64,000 nucleotides of DNA, from positions 124,001 to 188,000 of the forward strand of contig JAGMUV010000035.1 in NCBI GenBank assembly GCA_020744425.1, written 5' to 3'. A program made the translations under genes and the position numbers. Below the pieces are notes generated by a model. It had not been told where the DNA came from. It did not search any database and worked only from the letters and a program-made list of their open reading frames with translations. Below are positions 10,881 to 21,429 of this stretch, piece after piece (within the stretch, counting starts at the first letter, position 1; the number at the start of each line of letters is the position of its first letter). The stretch is from Dactylonectria macrodidyma. Its lineage: Eukaryota > Ascomycota > Sordariomycetes > Hypocreales > Nectriaceae.

Positions 10881-11290
10881 TGCTGGTTCTCCATCAAAGC
10901 ATCCCAGAGTCTCTCCAGCATCTGTTTCTGCTTGTTCATGAGATGGCTCGACGTTTCCTGGAGCATCGTCTGGAGCGTCGTCTGGAGCATCATCTGCATT
11001 AGCGATGAATCGCTGCGAGCCGCGCCATCCACAGCCTGCAGTCCCTCGTCCGCTTTGTCCCAGTCGCTGTCGCCTGCTGCCACTTGCTTTGTGCCGGCAT
11101 TCTTCGATGTCCCGGCCTGGCTTGAGGCTACTTGCCAAAACTTTTGGGCTTTCGCGGTTGGTTTCACGGGTCTCGACGAGCGACGCGTCGCGGTCACCGA
11201 ATCCCCACCCGCGACCAGGATCTCCTCAGCGGTCGCGTCCATCTCCCGGTGCCACGCTCAAGGCAGCGCCAACCCGTTCTTTCGCCTAGA

Positions 11291-11407
11291 AGAGTGTAAA
11301 GAGTGTAAAGAGTGTAAAGAGTGTAAAGAGTGTAAAGAGTGTAAAGAGTGTAAAGAGTGTAAAGAGTGTAAAGAGTGTAAAGAGTGTAAAGAGTGTAAAG
11401 AGTGTAA
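11291..11407 (+). repeat. minisatellite, 13 x 9 bp (AGAGTGTAA)
   Basis: Thirteen perfect copies of AGAGTGTAA run without interruption and end exactly at the terminal inverted repeat of the pogo element (11407). Read on the plus strand it is a (Glu-Cys-Lys)n frame, but there is no sign that this is translated. The TA target dinucleotide of the pogo element (11405-11406) lies inside the last unit, and the array does not continue on the other side of the transposon. Confidence 0.95.
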
Positions 11408-13345
11408 GTCGCCCACCCTAGTTATGGCCCACCCCTGGCTTTGGCCCACCCCAAAAACGCGCTCCGCCGCACGCGTCAGATCCGCGCTACCACCTACAAT
11501 AAATTGTTAAAAATCGGATTTTTCACCAATTGACTTACTTTCTTTTGTATTTTCCTCTCCGTGTTCGAAATGCCTGAATATACAGAGCAGGACCTACAAA
11601 ACGCCATCGTGGACGTCAGGAATGGTGTTGCCGTCAGGACCGCTGCCACACGCCATGGAGTACCAAGAGGGACACTTCGCGCCCGCCTTAATGGTGCCCA
11701 ACCTCAACGTACGGCACACGACGACCAGCAGCGGCTCACAGCCAATCAGGAAGAACATCTTAAGCAATGGATTTTGCGGCAGGAGGCCCTCGGTTACGCG
11801 CCAACACACGCACAAGTGCGAGCAATCGCTAGCAGCGTGCTTAAACAACAAGGTGATCACAAGCCCCTAGGGAGGAAGTGGTCCAGTCACTTCGTGGAGC
11901 GCCATTTAGCCGTCAAGACAAAGTTAGGCCGTCGAACTGACTGGAAACGTATAAATGCGGCCACTCCGGATAATATCAGGCACTTGTTCAACCTATACGA
12001 GACTGTGAGCTGGATCCCTCCCCGGCGGAGGTACAACGCCGACGAGGGCGGCATTATGGAGGGCCAAGGCATTAACGGGCTTGTTATCGGCTCCTCGCAG
12101 GAGAATCCTAACGCGGTACCAGTCAAAACGATAAATGCCCGGACTTGGACGTCTATTGTGGAGTGCATCTCGGCGCTCGGGGTCGCTTTGAACCCCCTGG
12201 CCATCTTCAAGGCCAAAAGTATCCAAGAACAATGGTTCAAGAAGGATTTCCTAGCTAAGCATCCTGGCTGGCATGTTACCTTTTCGGAAAACGGGTGGAC
12301 AAGCAATGATATTGCTGTCGAGTGGCTAGGGAAGGTGTTTTTACCCCAAACGCAACCTGAGAACCCAGCCGATAGTCGCCTACTGATCGTCGACGGTCAC
12401 GGCAGTCATACCTCGGACGAATTTATGACTATGTGTTACCTAAACAACGTTCACTTACTCTTTTTCCCTGCTCATACTTCCCATGTCCTCCAGCCCTTGG
12501 ATCTCGGCTGCTTTTCCAGTTTAAAAACGGCCTATCGTAGGCTAGTTGGCGAGCATACGGCTTTGACAGATACGACAAAGGTTGGAAAGGCAAACTTTCT
12601 CGAATTTTATGCGAAAGCTCGAGAAATTGGTCTTCGAAAGGAAAACGTTCAATCCGGGTGGAAGGCGACAGGCTTATACCCTAAAAACGTAGCCAAACCT
12701 CTAAATTCTCGATGGGTCGTGGTGGCTAAACGGCCAGCTATACCACTACGTGTCACCTCGGATATTTCAACACCAAAACGCGGCGGCGACGTCGTAAAGC
12801 TATTTGCTGAGAAGAGCGGCTCTCCCACTTCATGACTGTCTATTCGAAAAGCCGCTGCGGCGTTGGATAAGGTTGCGATGGAGGTTATACTAAGGGACCG
12901 TGAGATCGAACGCTTGCGGGTGCAACTCGCCCAGGCAAAACCGCCTAAACGTCGCAAAATCGTCCAAGATCCGAACGAGCGCTTTGCAAGCCTTGCGCAG
13001 ATACTGGCACAGGCTAATCGAGAGCCTCAACAACGTGTTCGGAAGGCAAGAAATGCGGTACAAGAGGTCATTATCGTGGGGGGGAGAGTAGCTCTGAGTC
13101 GGAAGAGGAGCCGGCACTGGCTCGACGGTCGGGACGCAATCGGCGACCAACAAAACGCTATATGGAGCGAGATTCAAGTCCAGACGAAGAAAGCGACTAA
13201 AGAGCGCCAAATGCGATTTTCCTTGTATTTTTACCATTTAATTTGACTTTGTTGCGACCTAGTTACGTCGATGTACCAGTTGTGCGATGTAGGCTAAATA
13301 GAGCGGGCCAAAGCCAGGGGTGGGCCAAAACTAGGGTGGGCGACT
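11407..13345 (+). mobile_element. pogo/Fot-type DNA transposon with 41-bp TIRs and TA duplication
   Basis: The element is 1939 bp. Terminal inverted repeats begin AGTCGCCCACCCTAGTT and run 41 bp (11407-11447 and 13305-13345) with one mismatch. The flanking dinucleotide is TA on both sides (11405-11406 and 13346-13347), the target duplication of Tc1/mariner/pogo elements. It carries one plus-strand transposase gene with a single in-frame nonsense codon (see 11561-13246). Structure and ends are otherwise complete, so this copy may still be mobilised in trans. Confidence 0.93.
11561..13246 (+). pseudogene. pogo-family transposase with one premature stop
   Basis: The frame from 11561 (or the ATG at 11570, MPEYTEQDLQ) starts with a psq-type helix-turn-helix (about residues 5-45), a CENP-B-type HTH (about 60-130), then the DDE core: YNADEGGIMEG, LLIVDGHGSHTS and AHTSHVLQPLDLGCF with the three acidic residues in place. 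A TGA at 12833-12835 ends the first part after 424 codons. The same frame stays open to 13246 with IRKAAAALDKVAMEV and the basic PPKRRKIVQDPN motif typical of the C-terminus of fungal pogo transposases, so the full gene would be about 561 codons. TGA where CGA would fit (CpG to TpG) is the simplest explanation. The missing 137-residue tail lies outside the catalytic core, so partial activity is conceivable. Confidence 0.88.
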
Positions 13346-13347
13346 TA

Positions 13348-13557
13348 CAAGCCACACATAGCCTTAGTTACGGGGTCGCTGTTAGGATTTATACCAGTCC
13401 GCAGTTACAGTGGCTAACAGTGGCTAGTAGACCCACTTCATATCAACGAAATCAACAAGATCCGCCAATTTCAAGGTAATATTGAGTTGGGCAGCTTCCT
13501 AATAAAGTCCTCCATTGAGTTGGTTGAGTTGGCCGTTGATCAACGAGTTGATCAACT
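13348..13557. other. spacer with repeated GTTGA/TCAAC motifs
   Basis: No gene is visible. TTGAGTTGG-type and TCAAC motifs recur between 13440 and 13557 and again after 14041, on both sides of the MITE. They form imperfect palindromes (for example around 13536-13557) and could be the subterminal region of an older element that the MITE entered. Confidence 0.35.
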
Positions 13558-14040
13558 CAAGCTTCGAAATCGATCGACCAATCGATTTGATCGATTCGAT
13601 TAATCGATTCGATTTCGATTTCGATCGATCGATCAGAGCTGCCAGTCGATCGATATCGATCGATTATAAGTCCTGATCGATCGATTTGATCGTCGATCGG
13701 GTGGACCATATATAAAAGTCCTTCGGACTGAATAAATCGGTGAGGTGCAGGGTAAGCTGCCCTGGATTCTGCCTCTGTGTGTGGATCGCAACACATCGCA
13801 TGCCCCACAAAGCACCCCTGGCAGGCGCGATTGGTGGAGAGACGCTGCTGTTGAGTGCTTTCTAAGGTGGAAGGCGCCCCACCACCTTCCTTTTTAGGAT
13901 TCCGCAGCTTCGTTGACTCGTCACGTGAGGCTCTGTCTGATCGATTTGATCGATCGATATCGATCGATTGAGGGTGACGATCGATATAAATCGATCGATC
14001 AGGGCTCAGAATCGATCTATACGATCGATTTCGAAGCCTG
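13558..14040. mobile_element. hAT-type MITE with GATC-rich subterminal repeats
   Basis: This 483-bp element has 19-bp inverted ends, CARGCTTCGAAATCGATCG (13558-13576 and 14022-14040, one mismatch). It is bounded by a perfect 8-bp duplication, GATCAACT, at 13550-13557 and 14041-14048. An 8-bp TSD and CA-R-G ends are the hAT superfamily signature. It has no transposase. About 120 bp at each end are dense arrays of ATCGATCGAT-type palindromes, probably transposase binding sites. The core (about 13700-13930) is unrelated spacer with a GTCCTTCGGAC hairpin at 13719. No autonomous partner with GATCGATC subterminal repeats is in the window; the hAT at 41311-44072 shares CAGGCTT ends but uses different subterminal repeats. 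Confidence 0.9.
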
Positions 14041-14182
14041 GATCAACTCGTTGATTACGTTGAGTTGTTTGGGTCTCTGCGTACAAACAACAGCACTTGG
14101 AACGAGGCGCGCGACCCTTATGAAGAGAGAGGAGAGAAAGCTCATATCACGGGGCGAACGTGGGTATGGGTCAACAACGTAG

Positions 14183-14295
14183 TTGTGCCTTGAGGGAGGA
14201 AGTATGGAGATGCCACAATGGGCGAATGATATGTACAGAGTGTGGGTCACGTGCAGTTGGCAGGGTGATGCCGTGACAGCTCATGATTCCTCATA
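14183..14295 (+). pseudogene. possible N-terminal codons of the split hAT gene
   Basis: The frame that reads ...GDAVTAHDSSY up to 14295 rejoins in phase with CCACGAAATCTGGTA at 29968-29982 (HEIWY), the BED-finger start of the hAT completed at 30395-30530 and 58206-60260. The junction base step is A|C, the same as at the two better-supported Helitron insertions. Candidate starts are the ATG codons at 14204 and 14210. No TIR of that hAT was found upstream, so this assignment is an inference from frame continuity only. Confidence 0.35.
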
Positions 14296-14341
14296 CAGGA
14301 GACCGGTCCCTGCGGGCCCGCCAATGCCTTTCGGAACGAGC
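14296..14341 (-). repeat. Helitron 3' terminal block (copy A)
   Basis: CAGGAGACCGGTCCCTGCGG starts the block; GGTCCC/GGGCC can pair as a hairpin around TGC; TGCCTTTCGGAACG follows. The same block begins at 29983, 30170, 30531 and (diverged) 38486. Confidence 0.85.
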
Positions 14342-14716
14342 CTTTCGAAATCCTCTGATTTCCCCCGTGGCTCTTCGATCATGGATCGGTATATGGGTTG
14401 AGGGTATACGGCGTTAGGTGGTCCTTTGGGAGGGGACCTTTGGGAGGAGAGAGGACGAAGGTTTTCGTTTCGCATCGAAAGGCACGTGGGGCAGACTTGG
14501 TGTTTGAGATACTGTGCATACATACTGTGGCTTACAGCTATCTGCCCTGTGACGTAGATTCGATACCATGGGAAGTTCAAGAAAACTTTACTGATCAATT
14601 CTCCTGACAAACCTGAAAACTTCCGAAATATCAAGTTTCCGAAAAGGCATATCCTTATTATCTTTATTTCTTTGACTATCTGATCTTCCCCAGGTCGTAG
14701 TACTAAGCCACTCTCC

Positions 14717-15379
14717 ATGGCGCCAATCGATTACTCCAAATGGGACAACATAGACACCGATTCCGAGCCACAAACCCCCACTGAGCAGGTATCTCCGGTC
14801 GAAGCAAACCCCGCCACCTCACAGTCGGCTGCACCGGCATCGACGGCAACACACAGCGCGTCAGGGTCCATCCAAGCCGTCATCGTCCGGTGCGACGTTG
14901 AGAGACTGAAATTCGCGCCTTGGTCCGCTACGACGATCCAGGCAGATCATGCCGTCTTCTCGCAGCCCGTGCCTCCTGTCCCAGGACTCATCGACGTCCC
15001 GCTGGTCGTTTACCGCGTAGGCACTCAGTCCGCCAACCGGGCGGACCTCGACAACCAGATCGCCACGTATCTCAATATCGACGCCGAGTCCGGGTTTGCG
15101 CCCCCGGAGTGGCGGTCATATGTCGGCACCGTCGTGGTCGCGCGCAAGGACATGAAGCCGTTGCTGCCGCACCATCTTGAGGGCGTGTGGATGTACTGTG
15201 ACCGCGTTCTGGACCTCTTCGGAGAAGGAGAAGGCCCGCCGAGAAGTCTGTACAATAGACAGGCCTTCGAAGAGTGGTGGAAAGATTATTGTGAGGAACA
15301 GAAGGAGTTCCGGCCGGGCAACGGAGGCGAGAAGGATCCGGATGATTGGCGGGCGGTGAAGTCGCCGTATGAGATCTAA
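14717..15379 (+). CDS. Helitron cargo protein with Cdc37-like N-terminal peptide
   Basis: 220 residues, starting MAPIDYSKWDNIDTDSEPQ. The DYSKWDNI-acidic start closely matches the conserved N-terminus of the Hsp90 co-chaperone Cdc37 (D-Y-S-x-W-D-x-I-x-x-S/D-D). Nothing else in the protein is Cdc37-like. A Ser/Thr/Ala/Pro linker (about 20-50) leads to a folded-looking domain of about 165 residues with QAVIVRCDVERLKF, DNQIATYLNIDAESGF, YVGTVVVARKDMKPL, LEGVWMYCDRVLDLFGEGE and a WWKDYCEEQKEF helix. I do not recognise a named family. It lies antisense to the Rep-helicase, between the helicase stop and the 3' terminus. Copy B carries the same gene with a 2-bp insertion (30888-31564); copy C lacks it. 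Preservation of two diverged copies suggests it is used rather than random capture. Confidence 0.75.
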   Translation: MAPIDYSKWDNIDTDSEPQTPTEQVSPVEANPATSQSAAPASTATHSASGSIQAVIVRCDVERLKFAPWSATTIQADHAVFSQPVPPVPGLIDVPLVVYRVGTQSANRADLDNQIATYLNIDAESGFAPPEWRSYVGTVVVARKDMKPLLPHHLEGVWMYCDRVLDLFGEGEGPPRSLYNRQAFEEWWKDYCEEQKEFRPGNGGEKDPDDWRAVKSPYEI

Positions 15380-15618
15380 GACTCCTAATACGGGGTTCGT
15401 CGTGCGTTTTGAACCACAAAACCCCTGCGTCTAGTTGTTGATTGGCGCCCTTAAGTCGGGTTGAAAATGCGCCGGGTTGGAGCTTTAAGTCATGGGGCCC
15501 GGCATGGGCAAGTAGGGTCGGTTCTGGATACTACAAGGTCGGCGGCGTTGGAGTGATTTCAGACTTCAGGATGAGCCAAACGGTTAAACTATCTTCAGAA
15601 TGATCTCGCATGCTATTC
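15380..15618. other. spacer between convergent cargo and helicase genes
   Basis: About 240 bp with no coding frame. It holds the convergent 3' ends of the cargo gene and the Rep-helicase gene of Helitron A. Confidence 0.6.
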
Positions 15619-17921
15619 CTAGGTATCGCGGCCGTGACCCTCATATATCCGTCGAGTTTCTACAGCTAGGTTCCTGAGTCTCTGCATGCCATCAACTATG
15701 GCCTGATCCAGCTTGTTACCAATGAAATCCTGGTGTCGTACAGGACTGAGAAGCTTGACGCCTCGAAGCGTCGTGCACCTGGACAACTGTACGTAGAGAC
15801 TAGTAAAATCGCATTTAGAAGGTTCTCCATTGACCATACGATGTCCCCGTAGCTCCAAGAGCACCTCTGCGAACGTTTTGCTTTGGGCTTTATAGTCAGT
15901 AATGGCAAATGCAGGAACAACGGGCAATCCGCGCCGAGTGCATTTGGCCGACAAGAACTTGAAGCGTGGGTTGGCCGGATCGAGGGTCTGTGAGATCGGC
16001 CGGAGGAGTACTGCTCCCGCAGGGAGGGTCGGGACGGCCAAGCCTTTTGTGTCTCTCGACTGCAAGAGTATGCCGAGTGGAGGGCCGAAGTGGATGGTGA
16101 CGTCGTCCGCAAGATGGTATCCTGGATATTTGTGATCGGGAACAACGTCTGCGGCTGTAAACTCCGCTCCATTCACAATCTTCAACCCCGTGTAGATGTT
16201 CTTGTTCACAACTACGGGCATCCCTTGGGCATAGAAAAAGATGCCAGGGACATTGCAGTTGGAATCGTCTCCTTGTTCAATGGTCTGGGCGATCTCGTCT
16301 TGGGATAGCGTGCCCCTCCGTCAAGTGTGGGTCGAGATGAAGATGGAGATATGTCTCTTGTTAAAACGCGCCCAGTCTACGACGGCTTCCATGTTGAGGC
16401 TCCAGCGGTTGCGGTTCAGCGGCGTTATGGCGCGTAAGCCGCTGTGGAAAGCGATTCGGGAGCGGTCAACCAGCTTAGTGTTAAGCAGGTGGAGGTCTTG
16501 CTCCGTTTGGAGCCCGGCACGTACTCTGTCGAGAAGAGCGCCCAGCTGTGGATCATCCCGTGCGCGGACTTGTTCTTCAAGAAGGACAACAGTTTTGAAG
16601 ATGTGCCAAAGAGTAGAGCCCTGGTGGTGAGAAATGGATGCTTGGCTGACGGGGGCGAGGGCGGGATCCATCGTTTTGCTCACGAGGAGGCTCGTCTCAT
16701 GCACCGGGGCGAACTGATGGAAATCCCCCATCAGGAGGACAACAGGAATACCGCCAAATGGCTTATCAGGGCAATCGCGGAGAGACTGGGGGTGGCGGCT
16801 GACGTCGTATAGGGTGGCTCCGCCAAGCATACTGATCTCGTCGATCACGAGGACGAGCTTCTGCTTCCAGGTCCATTTCTTGGCTTCTGGGAATGACAAA
16901 GGTTGCTTCCTGGAAGAGCGGCGGGCATCCAGGCCGCAGGCCGAATGGACCGTCGTCCCGCCGATCTGGGCCGCAGCACTGCCTGACGTGCCGGTGATCT
17001 GAAGAAGGTGTGATTGACCCCTCGCCGCGAACACGTCCTTCAGGGCATCGACAATCCTCGACTTTCCTGTCCCACCCGGCCCGCCCGTGTACTGGAGATG
17101 CTGGCCGGCCGAGTCCGGATCGGCAGTGTACTTGTCTAAGAAGCTGCAGACGAGTTGGAGAGCCATGCTCTGCAGATAGTTGAGCGTATAGTTGGAGGCG
17201 GCAAGGCGTCCCAGTTCGACGAAGCCTGTTGTAGAACTGACATCGACAAGGATTCGAGGCATGTCCATGGCCGAGTCTTGACCTTGAGCCGGAAAGGGAA
17301 TCTCTGCATCGTAATGCCGAGCTAAGACATCGTCTATGTCGGCGTTACCCGTGGAGTGCACAGCGCCTTGGGAACAACCTTCAATCTCATCCAGCATTCG
17401 GAGATGCAGCATGTTCTGGGCCTTTGCCGCGGCTTGAATATTGGCATAAGGGACTGTCTTGGTTACGGCGAATTTGCTGGTAAAAGCCCTCGTGGCGTTG
17501 GACAAAAGACCTGCCCTCTTCAGCTGGGTTCTCCTCGCAAAGGTCCCGCACCAGGCCGCGTAAGACTGGGGAGTCCCTCGTAGCGTCGGAATCCCGTATG
17601 GCATTTTGAAGAGCCTGGAGGAGAGCTGTGTAGCTTTGGTTATGTTCAGCCATCGTTGCTGCCTCGTCTCCGCAGTCGTCCTCATCCAGGGGGAGCTCCA
17701 CATCAACCGTGTCATCACCTTCCGACCGGCTGGCCCAGAGCTTTGCGTCTTTACGCGCATCTTCGGCCGACTTTCTGAGAAGGGAGATGTTGGAGACGTG
17801 GAAACGCAGGCGGGGAGAGAGAGCCGCCTCGTAATCCGACCAGATGCTGGTGATATCGCCCTGCCTCTTTGAAAGAAAGGCCTCCCAAGGCACAAAGAGG
17901 GCCAAATGGAGGACAGAGTTG

Positions 17922-17976
17922 CTGCGCCGAAGGTCAGAGCTGGCTCGGAGATGGAAGTGTGGGAGTTGGAAGGTAC
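17922..17976 (-). other. intron joining Rep and helicase (copy A)
   Basis: 55 bp on the minus strand, GTACCT at the 5' side, CTCTGACC branch-like box, CGCAG at the end. Splicing joins Phe-Lys-Arg of Rep to Asn-Ser-Val-Leu of the helicase in phase. The same position is an intron candidate in copies B (33994-34049) and C (53108-53161). Confidence 0.8.
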
Positions 17977-20900
17977 CGTTTGAAATATACCGGGTGTTCA
18001 TCCATGTGATCGTCGCTGATGAAACCTTGAAAGATCGGTATGGCGTAATCGGGAGGTCGTCGAACCGTTTGCACCCAGTTGTGGCATTCCGGAGAGGGCC
18101 CCTCGAGAGATATGTGAGCTTCATCCTCGTCCGGGTTACGGTAACGCACAAGTTGAATCATAGACATGTAGTCATAGAAGCACAGATCTTTCAGAAGCCG
18201 ACCTCTGTAGGCGTAAGCGTCCAGGTACAACAGGGTCCGGCCGCCTTCCCTAAGGTGTACCGTCTCAGGAGGCTCCTCCGCGTCTGTTTCTACGCCTGCC
18301 TGACGGCGAAGGTGAGTCCAGCGGCGGAAGATTGCCCAATAGAGAGCGGTCAGATTCAAGAAGGACCAGTGAGGCACATTGGTGAAGTCTGTCTGGTAGC
18401 CGAGCAAGTGATAGCAGACCTCCACGGACGAGAGTTGTCTCTCGGAAAAGATTCGGTTCGCAGCCCTCATCAGAAACTGACGGCTCTGGTTCAGCAAGGC
18501 GGGGCGCTGGGCGTCACGCTCGGCAGGATCCGACACCTGACGCCTCGAGACGTCAGATTCACGAAGCTGTCGAAGGACTTCGGCGGCGAGGACGATGCGT
18601 TTCCACATTGGCGTGTCCAGCTTGGTAGCGTAGTTTGTGATGTAAAACACCATGGCCAGGCCCTTGGTCCTCGTCAAGATCATCGACATGTCGTGGTTGT
18701 GGCGGAGGCCAACCGCCATCGCTTTGTTGTACCGGTTCACCAGCGGGTGGTTTCGGCGGATCTTGAGCAGGCCCTCCTCCGAGAATCCTGTTGCTTCGAC
18801 GATCTTCCAAGGCGCTTTGAACCGACAAGCTGTCCGTCTGTACTTGTTCGCACCCTGTTCGGCGAGTCCCTTCAGAGAATACTTGAGACAGGTGAAGGTG
18901 TGGGAATGAACCTGGCAACAGTACGCAATGAAGTTGGACTCATCGTCGAAGGCCTCAGTAAGGGCCTCGGTGCTGTTCATCATCTCCTCAACTGGGTGAA
19001 TTGGCTTCCTCTCCTGTCGGACAACCTTTGCAGCATTCTCGTTTAAGCACTCATGAAAGACCGAGTCCACGTACCGAGTCACTTGGGCACGGTATTCTTC
19101 CTCTTTAGGACCAGCCAGGTCGTCAATCAGGGACGGCAACTCCATGTTGCCGTGCAACCAGAGGAGCCCGTGCAAATGCAAGCTGCCTCGATCGTTCGTT
19201 TCCACCGTTGCATAGTAATGGCTGATCTTGCCAAAAGCCGATTCTTGGCCTGCTCTGACGTATTTCTCGAAGAACAGAGAGACTTCTCTGTGGAAGAAGA
19301 TGGCGGAGCTGACCGGATCCATGGTGCTGAGGGCGATTCTGTCGTACCTCCCCCGAAGATCGGCTAATAGGCTCCTTGCGGTGTCGTACTCGTGGAGCCT
19401 GTGGATGGAGAGCCTCATCTTCACCGGGTTATTGATGTCATTGGGGCTGATGGTAACCCAAATCACGGGCGTACCGGTCCAAATGTCAAGTGCTTGTATC
19501 TTCCTCCGCATGAGCAATCGGCTTTCGTTCGAGAGCGGCTGTGCGTGGCCAAAGATGGACAGCTCCCGGAGCAGGAACGCTATGTCGGAGTCGGTCGTCG
19601 CCCTCGTCTCTCGCATCTCGTCCTCGGCTCTTTTAAGCCGGTCCGCCGTCAGGCTTCCATAAATCCGTTCAACTCTCCCAAAAGAGCCCCTTGTCATACG
19701 GACCATGCTGATACGGCGGTTGGAGGACCGGAGGAGGATGTTGAAGACCAGGAAACAAAAGACGGGATGGGCGGCAAACCGGCCGCCGTGTCGCTGCAGT
19801 ACGTATCTGGCCCAGTAATTGAGCGAGTGGTTTGAATGGTGCTCGGCAGGGTCCGAAGCGTGTCGTCGATCGCGGCCCGACCCGCGCAGTGCCTTTGGGC
19901 CACCCCTCCCCCACGGGAAAAGCTTCGGGAAAGTGCGTGGGAAGAAGTCCTCGTGCAAGCTGTCCGCAAAGTCCGCGCCACGTTCCACCCGGATGAACGG
20001 CTGTTCTCCTGTCGTCTGGACTTGTATGGAGCGCGGCTCAGACTCCTCGCCTTGTCGACTCTGACTCTGACTCGTCGGCATAACCCCAACTAAGAAGGAC
20101 AGCTTATCCGCCTCTTCAAAAGCAGCCGGTCCGTCAAGAGGAAACATGCCGGATGACGATGTCTCATAGACGGTATCGCTACTGCCATCAGTAGGCTCCG
20201 GGGAAGGGGCTGAAATGCCGGGTCCACCCGGCGGGGGCCGGTGCTGCTCCGTCCACGGAGTGTCTTCCGTATGGCACGGTTCCTCAGTGGGGTGGGGGCG
20301 TACCGAGGTAAGGAGTTCTTCAATACTTGTGAACCGGTTGTCTTCCAAGCCTCGATAGGTATCTGGGACTATGTGGTCCGTCTGCGTCTTCTCAGCAGCA
20401 GACGGCTCCTCCCTCTGCATGTTATCCATGATGAGGATTGGGACATTGGAGCCGTCTGCATATCGCCAGGCGCCTATCTCGCCGTGGTTGATTATGACGT
20501 GCTCGTAAAGCGGGTTGTTCTTTTGGAGCCATGACAAGGCAGTCCTTACGCGAGACTTGCGCACTTGGAGCAGATGCCCAACGTCTGCAGGGCCAGGCTT
20601 GCTCGAGCCGCTCCAAGAGACGTGGATATTCTCGACGGTCTCCAGAAGAGGGTGGGGGAGAACCGTAGCAACGAGGTCCTCCACCTTGTTCGGAAACACG
20701 ACAATATGGCCCTTCACGTGCTTTCGGTAACTGAGGCCCGACGGGGTCTTGTTGTCGACGGTGAACTTTGTGATGTAGCCGAAAGGGGCCTGGAGAGCAA
20801 TCAGCCTCTCTTCAACAGGAGAGAGGCCATCAAGCTCTTCGGGGTACCGATGCTCACACCCGATGTCCATATTGTTGACCGAGCAGACCTTAGGCAGCTT

Positions 20901-21429
20901 TCCACCTTCCAAGCCAGCGCGGCACTCGCGGCACACGTGAACCCCAGCCTCGTCATCCAGTGGAAGGCACTTCCTGCACTGTTGAAGAGTCCTCGTGGCC
21001 TGCAGCAAGGAGGGCGTCAACTGCCTCTTCCACTGGATGGTGGTGAGTTCGCGAGGAGATTGCTTTCCGTAGCAAAAGACGCAATGCGAAATCGGCAATG
21101 TCTTTTCATCCGTAAATGCCAGGTAGAACGACTTGGCAGACTCTACCTGAAGGGTGAGTGGCACCTCTTTGCACCAGGATCTTGTCGCTGATGCCTCTTC
21201 TTTGTCGCGAAAGCAAGATTCATGGTATTGTAGAATGGAATTGATGGACTCCCGCTGGAGTTGGACGGTTTCCTGCATCGGCCGTGGCCTCTTTGGGGAG
21301 CGGTTTAGTTGCGTGGGCGGTGGAGTTGGAAGCGCTTCCTGTTCCCTAGGCCGCTTTGGTGAAGAAGTGGTTGGCTGCTGTATCCGTTCGGTCCCTCCGG
21401 GCCTTTGACGGGCTCGGTCTTCGGCCCGC

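Larger units (their letters stand above)
5460..11242 (-). mobile_element. Tad/I-type LINE retrotransposon, near full length
   Basis: This is a minus-strand non-LTR retrotransposon with ORF1 (11242 to 9519, broken), ORF2 (9538 to 5768, open), a 3' UTR (5767-5478) and a 3' tail of TAC triplets, seen on the plus strand as (TAG)n at 5460-5477. The layout of ORF1 with CCHC knuckles and ORF2 with APE endonuclease, RT, RNase H and a terminal zinc finger is that of fungal Tad-like LINEs. The 5' end lies somewhere in 11243-11290 and no target-site duplication matching the sequence before 5460 could be found. ORF1 is interrupted by a solo LTR at 10157-10374. A 156-bp copy of its 3' end sits at 4038-4193. 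Confidence 0.88.
9519..11242 (-). pseudogene. LINE ORF1 (gag-like nucleic-acid binding protein), disrupted
   Basis: Three stretches of one gene are visible. The N-terminal part, 11242-10865, is followed by a coiled-coil-rich part, 10851-10408 (long E/Q/R heptads, then SYADVARTPP and FCTIDTSRVNEEEK). The C-terminal part, 10151-9519, has ARVLRDQLYPVKVDG, AKMQWLSDKE and three Cys knuckles (CYNCWELGHKAFTC, CGKCAERGHRHTQC, CVLCRGPHESLSRNC). The defects are clear. A 16-bp tandem duplication at 10849-10864/10865-10880 shifts the frame. A TAG at 10405-10407 follows GGIR. A 218-bp solo LTR sits at 10157-10374. Outside these the protein matches the Tad-type ORF1 plan. The product would coat LINE RNA; this copy cannot make it. 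Confidence 0.85.

Noticed and set aside
11291..11407. Regular array considered as CRISPR
   Set aside because: The 9-bp units are directly adjacent with no spacers, in a eukaryotic transposon context.
14717..15379. Cargo gene as a true Cdc37
   Set aside because: Only the first 12-15 residues resemble Cdc37; the kinase-binding and Hsp90-binding middle and C-terminal domains are absent.
17844..19046. Long plus-strand open frame (400 codons) opposite Rep-helicase A, and similar frames at 20565-21191, 36410-37216 and 53554-54342
   Set aside because: They are antisense shadows of the GC-rich Rep-helicase codons. They recur at homologous positions in all three copies because the sense strand is conserved, and none shows protein motifs.
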